A stretch of DNA of 5,894 nucleotides from Candidatus Saccharimonadota bacterium (GTDB lineage Bacteria > Patescibacteriota > Saccharimonadia > Saccharimonadales > Saccharimonadaceae), in the NCBI GenBank assembly GCA_009778015.1, contig WRKS01000033.1:1-5894 (forward strand), read 5' to 3'. A program made the position numbers and the translations under genes. The notes beneath the pieces were generated by a model, which worked only from the letters and a program-made list of their open reading frames with translations, did no database searches and was not told the origin of the DNA. Positions 1 through 5,224 of the stretch are shown here, one piece after another (the first letter of the stretch is position 1; each line of letters starts with the position of its first letter).

Positions 1-1498
1 GTTGGTAACGGATTTTACCACCGCCTAGTTGTTTGGCGCCGCTTTCTAACTCTGAGTTATAGCGCGCCAAAACCGCGGTTTCGCTTGGCCTTTCGCCCGC
101 CGCCAACAGTTCTTTAATTCGCTCCGCCACCCAATTACGCTCCGCTACATCACTCTTAAAGTCAATCCGCTCTATTACCGCCCGACCGCCGCCAGCAATC
201 CCGCCAGCTCCCGCCGCTACCAATTCTTTATCGCGGCCCGCCAAACCCTTATACACACTATCCGCGATTGTCTGCCGAAAACTCGCCGCAAAATCCACGA
301 TGGACTCCGCCGAGCGATAGTTTTTGCTCAAGTTGATTAGCTTGACGTCTTGGTAACGCCGATAAAAATCGGTTAAGTTAGACGAAAGCGCCCCCTGAAA
401 AGCGTAAATCGCCTGGTCGTCATCGCCCACCGCCAGCACATTCGGCCGCCCCTCCCAAACCGGATTGTCCAACAATAGCTCTACAATCCGACTCTGCGCC
501 GCGTTGGTGTCTTGGTACTCGTCCAGCAGCACATATTGGTATTTTTCTTGCAGCTCCGCCCGCAAATCGTCGTATTCCTCTATCGCCTTAATCGCCGCCA
601 AGATAATGTCATTGTAGTCATAAAGCCCCTCGGCCTTAGTCAAATTGTTGTATTTTTCATACACATCGGCCAAGGCCATCAAACGCTCGGTGCTCTTCTC
701 CGCCTTCAACCGATAAGCGTCATCTACCCGCTCCATAATTTCCGCCTTGTATTTGTTTAGCGGCGTCGCCTTGCCTAGCGCCTCCGCTTGCGCCATCGCC
801 AACTTGAGGTCGGTTAGGTAAACATGGGCGAGGGGTGGTGGCAAAAGGGGCCCCGCCGCCGGGTTCGCCGAAGGCGGAGAGGTGGATGGGGAATTGTTTG
901 CCGACAGGACCCCGAGCCACTGGTTAAATAATGGCAACGCCTGCTCCAACTTGCTCGGCATCCGCGGCGGGAAAATCTCGTTTGCCGCGCGCTCCAACGC
1001 AAAAATCGCCGATTTGTTCTCTGTCGCGATTTCTCGCAAATCATCCGGCGTCAACGCCGCCTGCTTAACATTGCCAACCAGCGACCTAATCACGCCCCAC
1101 TCTTTATAGCCCAACGGATTAGCGTAACTCATCTCCTCGGTCAACCCGTTAAAAATCCGATACGATTTCAGGTCGTCTATCAACGTCAAATAGCGCCGTT
1201 CCAAAAAGTATTCCGGGTAATCGCGCAGAATACCGGCGCCAAACTCATGATACGTGCCGACCGTAATCTTGTAGCTCGCCTCGCCTATAATGCCGCGCAA
1301 TCGCTCGCGCATATTACGCGCGCCGTCGTTGGTAAAAGTCAGACACAAGATATTACTCGGGTCCGCATCAGTCTGCCGCAAGATATTCTCTACCCGCGCC
1401 GCCAAGAGCTGCGTTTTACCCGTCCCCGGCCCCGCCACCACCAGCACCGGCCCATCTATCGTCTCCACTGCCAACTGCTGTTCTGCATTCAATTTCAT
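1..1498 (-). CDS. PcrA/UvrD-like superfamily 1A DNA helicase, C-terminus cut off by the window edge
   Basis: This should be an ATP-driven 3'-5' DNA translocase/helicase acting in repair or replication-fork processing. The 499 visible codons have no stop. They show the SF1A motifs in order: Q motif LNAEQ (3-7), Walker A AGPGTGKT (22-29), motif Ia LTFTNDGARNM (53-63), motif Ib-like TYHEF (82-86), Walker B LLDEYQDTN (324-332), motif III AVGDDDQAIYAFQGA (356-370) and motif IV LSKNYRS (390-396). Motifs V and VI and the C-terminus lie beyond the left edge, so PcrA, UvrD, Rep or a shorter relative cannot be told apart. The start is firm because family members begin almost exactly at this LNxxQ motif. 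An extended -10 ends 6 nt upstream and there is no Shine-Dalgarno, so the mRNA is probably leaderless. Residues about 199-223 form a Pro/Ala/Ser-rich insert, described separately. Confidence 0.93.
   Translation of the reverse strand, partial: MKLNAEQQLAVETIDGPVLVVAGPGTGKTQLLAARVENILRQTDADPSNILCLTFTNDGARNMRERLRGIIGEASYKITVGTYHEFGAGILRDYPEYFLERRYLTLIDDLKSYRIFNGLTEEMSYANPLGYKEWGVIRSLVGNVKQAALTPDDLREIATENKSAIFALERAANEIFPPRMPSKLEQALPLFNQWLGVLSANNSPSTSPPSANPAAGPLLPPPLAHVYLTDLKLAMAQAEALGKATPLNKYKAEIMERVDDAYRLKAEKSTERLMALADVYEKYNNLTKAEGLYDYNDIILAAIKAIEEYDDLRAELQEKYQYVLLDEYQDTNAAQSRIVELLLDNPVWEGRPNVLAVGDDDQAIYAFQGALSSNLTDFYRRYQDVKLINLSKNYRSAESIVDFAASFRQTIADSVYKGLAGRDKELVAAGAGGIAGGGRAVIERIDFKSDVAERNWVAERIKELLAAGERPSETAVLARYNSELESGAKQLGGGKIRYQ
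831..900 (-). other. Low-complexity, palindrome-rich insert inside the helicase gene
   Basis: This segment encodes helicase residues about 200-223, an N/S/P/A/L-rich stretch (it includes SPPSANPAAG and LLPPPL) unlike the flanking helical sequence. The DNA holds an 8-bp perfect palindrome GGGGCCCC (847-854) and a small hairpin CGCC-GAA-GGCG (866-876). It is strikingly G-rich on the plus strand, while the rest of the gene is C-rich there. It preserves the reading frame and lies between motifs Ib and II, where 1B-domain loops tolerate insertions. It may be a dispersed palindromic element or simply an expanded loop. No second copy is in this window. Confidence 0.4.
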
Positions 1499-1504
1499 AA
1501 CCAT

Positions 1505-1513
1505 ATTATAACA
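1505..1513 (-). promoter_or_regulatory. Extended -10 promoter of the helicase gene
   Basis: On the minus strand the sequence reads TGTTATAAT, a perfect extended -10 (TGn + TATAAT), with the TATAAT at 1510-1505. No good -35 is visible: the 17-bp-spaced hexamer is GCTTCT, and that position overlaps the hairpin at 1531-1557. Extended -10 promoters do not need a -35. The -10 ends six bases before the helicase ATG, which puts transcription start at or within a base or so of the A of the ATG. Confidence 0.7.
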
Positions 1514-1530
1514 TCAAAACTGGCCAAAGA

Positions 1531-1557
1531 AGCCCGCCTGTAACAACAGGCCGGGCT
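1531..1557 (-). terminator. Hairpin terminator after the Ig-like surface protein gene
   Basis: On the minus strand, AGCCCGGCCTG, loop TTGTTA and CAGGCGGGCT form a 10-bp GC-rich stem with a single bulged base. It is followed by TCTTTGG, a short and imperfect U tract. It begins 31 nt beyond the stop of the 1589-2533 gene and ends just upstream of the helicase promoter, as expected for a terminator insulating the two genes. The plus strand also has a short pyrimidine tail (CTT), but no plus-strand gene enters here. Confidence 0.65.
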
Positions 1558-1588
1558 CTTGATTAGGTCTGAGTAGGGTTGTTTGAAC

Positions 1589-2533
1589 TTAGGCTTTTGA
1601 TGCTCGCTTGAATAGTATATATACAGTCGCTAGCCCCATTGCAAGCAGCGCTACCACGCCGCCCAAGAATAGGTCCTCGTTGGCAAACATCGTTAGCCCG
1701 CCGCCTAGACCGGTTGGTGGCACATCAATCTCGTCCGGGTCAACCGCTTCAATCGTCTTGCTTGCGACGACCGTGCCTGTCGCGTCTTTACCAGTAATCA
1801 CAATCTTTACGCTGCCGTCCTCGTTATGTGGAAAACTGCTCTTAGGTATCGTGCAGCGAACCAAGCCAGATAGCGAATTGGTAATCGGGGTGCACATACT
1901 TGCCAATTGTTCCGGGGTAAACTCTTTACCATTAATGTTCAAGCCAATACTGCTGACATCGTTGTAAGCCACCTCAAGTTGGAAATTGTCGCCCTCCGGC
2001 AAGAACGTCTCACCGTCCTTAACCGTGCTGCCTGGAATTTGCACCGTCAAACTTGGCTCGTGCTGCCTAAAGAAGCTCACTTCTACACAACGCGCGTTGC
2101 CTTGCGCTACGCCGGCCATATAGCCCACCGCACACAACAGATGGAGCCCTTCTTGGCCCGGCTGAAAGTCCGCGTCAAAAGTTTGTGTCGTCCAAGTGCC
2201 CCAGCTAGATATATTGACGCTAGAGACATACCCCACCCCGTTGCCGCCGTTCGGCAAGCTGCAGTCCGCAATCTCCGCCCCATAGCAGTTAAAGAACCTT
2301 AATTCGTCGCTGTTAATCGTATCCACTTTAACCGTGTAGTTAGGGTCCGTAATCACCTGACCGGGAATCGGGTCGGTAATACTCCACTGCGCGGTGCGCG
2401 GTGCCACCGACACCTCCACGATGCCACTAATGCCAGGGGCAGCTTCCATTTTCTCGTTCAAGAACCCCGCCGCGCCCACCGCGGTCAATATCACCGCGCT
2501 CGCTAGCATGGTGCCTATTATCTGTTTTTTCAT
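1589..2533 (-). CDS. Secreted Ig-like surface protein with a VPPTG-type C-terminal anchor
   Basis: The predicted product has 314 residues. It opens with a signal peptide: MKKQ followed by a hydrophobic run to about residue 22. Two beta-rich Ig/cadherin-like regions seem to follow, at about 50-155 and 160-262. Six cysteines (83, 91, 134, 149, 214, 227) come as three sequential pairs that could form disulfides outside the cell. The C-terminus has VPPTG (271-275), a glycine-rich spacer, a hydrophobic helix (about 288-307) and the basic tail FKRASKA. This is the layout of a sortase sorting signal or a plain membrane anchor. I chose the ATG at 2533 because AAAGG lies 4 nt upstream. An in-frame ATG at 2557 adds eight residues but has no Shine-Dalgarno. 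The gene has its own promoter and a terminator, so it may be monocistronic. The ligand is unknown. The fold assignment is inference from the strand pattern. Confidence 0.85.
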   Translation of the reverse strand: MKKQIIGTMLASAVILTAVGAAGFLNEKMEAAPGISGIVEVSVAPRTAQWSITDPIPGQVITDPNYTVKVDTINSDELRFFNCYGAEIADCSLPNGGNGVGYVSSVNISSWGTWTTQTFDADFQPGQEGLHLLCAVGYMAGVAQGNARCVEVSFFRQHEPSLTVQIPGSTVKDGETFLPEGDNFQLEVAYNDVSSIGLNINGKEFTPEQLASMCTPITNSLSGLVRCTIPKSSFPHNEDGSVKIVITGKDATGTVVASKTIEAVDPDEIDVPPTGLGGGLTMFANEDLFLGGVVALLAMGLATVYILFKRASKA

Positions 2534-2587
2534 ACTGCCTTTCTTTTTTGTTTGCATTTTTTATGTTTGTTTATACTAATCCCTTTT

Positions 2588-2616
2588 ACTATGGCATACT
2601 GAAATGCTTATGTCAA
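2588..2616 (-). promoter_or_regulatory. Sigma70-type promoter for the Ig-like surface protein gene
   Basis: On the minus strand a perfect -35 TTGACA (2616-2611) is followed by a 17-bp spacer and CATAGT (2593-2588; 4 of 6 matches). TGC precedes the hexamer, so it also counts as an extended -10. Start would be near 2581, giving a leader of about 48 nt to the ATG at 2533. A second TATAAA at 2575-2570 has no convincing -35. No terminator is visible between the kinase stop and this promoter, so readthrough from the upstream operon is also possible. Confidence 0.65.
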
Positions 2617-2651
2617 TACTTTTAGCAAAGAAAATTAACCAAAATTGACTA

Positions 2652-2676
2652 ATCTCCAAATCTCGCCCATCTCCAA
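2652..2676. repeat. Short direct repeat ATCTCCAA, 17-bp period
   Basis: ATCTCCAA occurs at 2652-2659 and 2669-2676, with a partial copy ATCTC at 2660-2664 between them. It lies just after the kinase stop codon and upstream of the promoter at 2588-2616. It could be a regulator site or chance. It does not form a hairpin and does not look like a terminator. Confidence 0.3.
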
Positions 2677-2687
2677 GCTGTTCGCCT

Positions 2688-3374
2688 CTAGCGCGGATGC
2701 GTCGTCGCGTAATCGTAAAGCTTATTAACCGTCTCCAGCAACACCTTTTCTCGGGTTTGGCGGCCGTTAATCGTTACCAGCATCCCCATCGCTCGGTAGT
2801 ATTCTATCACCGGCCAAGTTTTATCGCGGAATTCGTCAATCCGGCTCTCTACCTTTTTCCAGTCGCCGTCGTCCACTCGCACCTCGCGCGAGAGCTCCCT
2901 TGCCGCCGCATGCAAACTACCCTGCACGCCGCCGCTCGCCGTCTCAATTTGATCGCCGCCCACCTGCGCCACTTCCCAGCGGTTGCGAATCTCTTGCTCT
3001 GACAAATTCAAGAGCACCACTGCCGACAACGGATGCCCGGCGTTGTTCAAGACCTCTTCTACATACTCTTCCTCGCCGTCCCAGCGCCCGATGCCGCCCA
3101 AAATCAATGCCTTATTGGCCAGCTCCGGGTTGCCTAGGTGCGGTAAAACAATCCGCTTAAACGAATCAGTCGGCGTCCAACGGCCAGAGGTCGTCAAGTC
3201 GCTCCCCGGGTTCTTCGCCTCATATTCACGCAAAATCGCGCCCGAACTCAAAAACTGCGCGTCTAGCACTTGCGCTATCTGCCGCCCTACCGTGTCTTTG
3301 CCCGCAAATGGCACGCCAAAAAAGTTAATCGTCCCCTTACCCAGCCATTCTTTGATCAGCGCTATTTTGTCCAT
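2688..3374 (-). CDS. Adenylate-kinase-like nucleoside monophosphate kinase
   Basis: A 228-residue P-loop kinase that by family would transfer phosphate from ATP to a nucleoside monophosphate in the cytosol. Visible adenylate-kinase landmarks are: P-loop GVPFAGKDT (20-28, Lys26); SSGAILRE (43-50), equivalent to the STGDLLR AMP-binding segment; GGIGRWDG (93-100), equivalent to DGFPRT; R166-V-D-D169 and SR178, equivalent to the LID and core arginines; and the C-terminal pattern WPVIEYYRAMG (187-197) followed by LVTING. Oddities: the Asp of DGFPR is replaced by Gly93; the LID (about 132-165) has no zinc cysteines and is unlike the standard one; and the length is slightly above the usual 180-215. 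Substrate specificity is therefore uncertain. The gene starts 14 nt after the fibro-slime stop, with GGGGGA just before its ATG and no promoter of its own, so it is probably co-transcribed and perhaps translationally coupled. Confidence 0.85.
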   Translation of the reverse strand: MDKIALIKEWLGKGTINFFGVPFAGKDTVGRQIAQVLDAQFLSSGAILREYEAKNPGSDLTTSGRWTPTDSFKRIVLPHLGNPELANKALILGGIGRWDGEEEYVEEVLNNAGHPLSAVVLLNLSEQEIRNRWEVAQVGGDQIETASGGVQGSLHAAARELSREVRVDDGDWKKVESRIDEFRDKTWPVIEYYRAMGMLVTINGRQTREKVLLETVNKLYDYATTHPR

Positions 3375-3388
3375 TTATCCCCCACTTA

Positions 3389-5080
3389 TTAATACATCCT
3401 ATTTGGATAGTATATCGCAAACGAGGCGCCAAATACAAGTAGCGTGCCCAGCAAGAACCATTGCGACAAGATCACCGAGGCAATATCCGCGATACCGGTG
3501 CCCGGCGCCAGCCAGTTGCCGTCATGCCAAGACGCACCATCGCCCGGCCACAACTCGTTGGCCTCGCCCAACGGATCCAAATAACCATCATCCGGGTCGC
3601 CCAACTCATCGCTTGGTTCGCGCGGCGGCGTAACTATACTAATCGTGCCATCCTCATCCGTCGGCGGGCCCGCGTCCTCGTCGCCGCCCGGCTCGCTCGG
3701 TGGAATCGGCACAATATCAAGGAAACCGGAATAATCCGCCGCCCGCGCCAAACTCTCGGCCCCATTTAGGCTAGTCTTATAGGTAATCGTATTATAGTAA
3801 GTCCCCTCGGTCCGGTCTGGTGCCACATGAAAGGCAAAATAGGCCGTATCACCAGCCTGACCGTTCGGCGACAAGCGAATTGGCGTCGCCAAACGCGACC
3901 CCTCGTCTGACGAATGCGGCGCATGAATGTTAATCGGCCGCCACGAGCTTAAATCATCCGGCGTAAAGGTAAAGAGCAGGTTACTGCTGTTAAGCGGCAA
4001 AAAGCCAAAACCGTCCTCGCTGAACTCGCTGCCTTCATTCAAAAACGCCGCGATGTGCGTCACATCTAGCTGGTTGGCCGAGTCGCGGTTAGTGATACTA
4101 GAGGTATAGCGAATCAGTTGGTTATCAATCGTCTCGGCGGTAATAGTCGCCTCGGCACGAATGGGCCAAACCATATTGCTAATCGTAATTAAGCAGTTGG
4201 CGTCCGAGGTACTGCGCTCCACATAAAAGAAGCTTAGATGCGCGATATCGCCTTGCTTCAAACCTAGATCCAGCCAACCAGCCTTGCCGTCCACATTGGT
4301 GGTCAGCGACCCGTCCGCGTTAATCACAAACCAGCCGTCAATCGCCGTGTGTAAGCCACCGATGTCCAGCACTAACTGGTTGTTAATAAACACCCAAACA
4401 TCATCATCGCCGCGGAACTCCCAGCGCTCGTCGCCGGATAATTGCACCTCAAACGGAAACGATGTCATCGCTGTAAAGTGATAATTGTTGCTATTGACGC
4501 TGTAATCCCCTTGCGAGAACTCGTTGCCGTTAAGTGGAAAGAAGTTCGGCCCGCCAAAAGTATAGGTGTTGCCGGCGCCCACCCGATTAAAGGTAATCGT
4601 GTCGTCCACGCGTTGGCTCTTGCCTTCTACCTCGTTGAAGAACCTGCGGAAGCCATCGCCAAACAAGCCGCGGTTTTCTGGCGCCTGGCCAGCCGCCTGT
4701 GCTGCCGTGGCAAACGCCGAGACCGGCTTACCATCCACGCCTAATCTCGTCTGCACCAATCCTTGGGCCAGCGAACCGTAGATTTGACAACGCGTGTACT
4801 CAAATTGGCGCTGCGCGTGCGGCAAACCGCACGGCTCCGACCTCTGGTCGTAATAAGCCACCGGCACCGTGATCGTCTCCGGGTTGGCATCCGACAGTAA
4901 ATACGCCCACTGCCGCGGCACGCCATGGTCGTGTTCTATCTTAACCACCGATAACATCCGCGCCGTCTGCGTAATCGCAAACAACACCAAAAGCCCAAAC
5001 GCAATCAGCATCACCACCCGCGACACTACTTGCAACCTATGCCGCAACTCTTTTTGTCTCTTTGTCATCCTATCTGCCAT
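3389..5080 (-). CDS. Membrane-anchored fibro-slime domain surface protein
   Basis: A 563-residue protein with a fibro-slime domain (TIGR02148 type, PA14-like beta barrel), known from Fibrobacter surface proteins and Dictyostelium prespore-inducing factors. The core spans about 160-300. It carries FRGDDDVWVFIN (222-233), LVLDIGGLH (236-244), a glycine-turn segment GWLDLGLKQGD (268-278) and FYVERSTSDANC (285-296). The acidic GDDD resembles a metal-binding loop. The N-terminus is basic and then hydrophobic (about 22-38), a signal anchor or signal peptide. A second beta-rich region (about 308-455) leads to a Pro/Gly/Asp-rich linker (about 459-530), a second membrane helix (about 534-557) and the short tail YYPNRMY. 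I infer an extracellular domain held at both ends, probably for adhesion or carbohydrate binding. The start has AGGAAGG 4 nt upstream of the ATG. The gene ends in tandem TAA stops and leads the kinase gene. Confidence 0.9.
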   Translation of the reverse strand: MADRMTKRQKELRHRLQVVSRVVMLIAFGLLVLFAITQTARMLSVVKIEHDHGVPRQWAYLLSDANPETITVPVAYYDQRSEPCGLPHAQRQFEYTRCQIYGSLAQGLVQTRLGVDGKPVSAFATAAQAAGQAPENRGLFGDGFRRFFNEVEGKSQRVDDTITFNRVGAGNTYTFGGPNFFPLNGNEFSQGDYSVNSNNYHFTAMTSFPFEVQLSGDERWEFRGDDDVWVFINNQLVLDIGGLHTAIDGWFVINADGSLTTNVDGKAGWLDLGLKQGDIAHLSFFYVERSTSDANCLITISNMVWPIRAEATITAETIDNQLIRYTSSITNRDSANQLDVTHIAAFLNEGSEFSEDGFGFLPLNSSNLLFTFTPDDLSSWRPINIHAPHSSDEGSRLATPIRLSPNGQAGDTAYFAFHVAPDRTEGTYYNTITYKTSLNGAESLARAADYSGFLDIVPIPPSEPGGDEDAGPPTDEDGTISIVTPPREPSDELGDPDDGYLDPLGEANELWPGDGASWHDGNWLAPGTGIADIASVILSQWFLLGTLLVFGASFAIYYPNRMY

Positions 5081-5112
5081 GACACCTTCCTGATTATGCT
5101 TATCTATTACTT

Positions 5113-5142
5113 ATAATATACACTTGCAATTTCTTGTGTCAA
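5113..5142 (-). promoter_or_regulatory. Promoter of the fibro-slime/kinase operon
   Basis: The minus strand carries a perfect -35 TTGACA (5142-5137), an 18-bp spacer and -10 TATTAT (5118-5113; 5 of 6 matches). Start near 5106 leaves a leader of about 26 nt before the ATG at 5080, containing the AGGAAGG ribosome binding site. The element overlaps the divergent plus-strand promoter. Confidence 0.72.
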
Positions 5143-5152
5143 GCGCTATAAT
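5124..5152 (+). promoter_or_regulatory. Promoter of the plus-strand gene at 5225
   Basis: The -35 TTGCAA (5124-5129; 4 of 6 matches), an exact 17-bp spacer and a perfect -10 TATAAT (5147-5152) predict a start near 5159 and a 5' leader of about 66 nt. Its spacer contains the entire -35 of the opposing promoter. Confidence 0.75.
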
Positions 5153-5168
5153 ATACCCTAATACGGGC

Positions 5169-5192
5169 GGGGCGAGAAAACGCCCCTTATTT
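5169..5192 (+). promoter_or_regulatory. GC hairpin with U-rich tail in the 5' leader
   Basis: GGGGCG (5169-5174), loop AGAAAA and CGCCCC (5181-5186) form a perfect 6-bp stem followed by TTATTT. It begins about 10 nt after the predicted start and ends 38 nt before the ATG. It resembles a small intrinsic terminator, so it could be an early attenuator. It could also simply protect the 5' end of the mRNA. No alternative antiterminator pairing is obvious. Confidence 0.45.
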
Positions 5193-5209
5193 CAGCCACT
5201 TTAAAAAAG

Positions 5210-5216
5210 AAAGGAG
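5210..5216 (+). promoter_or_regulatory. Strong Shine-Dalgarno of the 5225 gene
   Basis: AAAGGAG ends 8 nt before the ATG at 5225. It fixes that start codon and supports the plus-strand reading frame over the overlapping minus-strand frames. The flanking AGAAA (5208-5212) and TTTCT (5220-5224) could pair weakly and display the core GGAG in the loop. Confidence 0.8.
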
Positions 5217-5224
5217 ACGTTTCT

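Larger units (their letters stand above)
5112..5156. repeat. Direct repeat TATAATATAC and inverted repeat CTTG-N3-CAAG in the divergent promoter region
   Basis: The 10-mer TATAATATAC occurs at 5112-5121 and 5147-5156, 35 bp apart. The right copy contains the plus-strand -10; the left copy overlaps the minus-strand -10. Between them, CTTG-TGT-CAAG (5133-5143) is an exact inverted repeat covering the minus-strand -35. It could be an operator placed to act on both promoters, or a by-product of promoter consensus sequences. Confidence 0.4.

Noticed and set aside
1608..2302. Two overlapping plus-strand frames opposite the Ig-like surface gene
   Set aside because: They are antisense to a gene with a signal peptide, anchor, promoter and terminator, and they have no initiation signals.
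2534..2557. Upstream in-frame ATG at 2557 for the surface protein
   Set aside because: It would add eight residues with a lysine-rich start, but it lacks a Shine-Dalgarno. AAAGG precedes the ATG at 2533. It remains possible if the TATAAA at 2575-2570 is used.
2983..3633. Plus-strand open frame of 216 codons across the kinase and fibro-slime genes
   Set aside because: It spans the boundary of two well-supported minus-strand genes, and its product is Pro/Arg/Ser-rich, typical of a shadow frame in GC-rich DNA.
5169..5192. Hairpin as the terminator of an upstream plus-strand gene
   Set aside because: There is no plus-strand gene upstream of it in this window, and it lies inside the leader of the 5225 gene.
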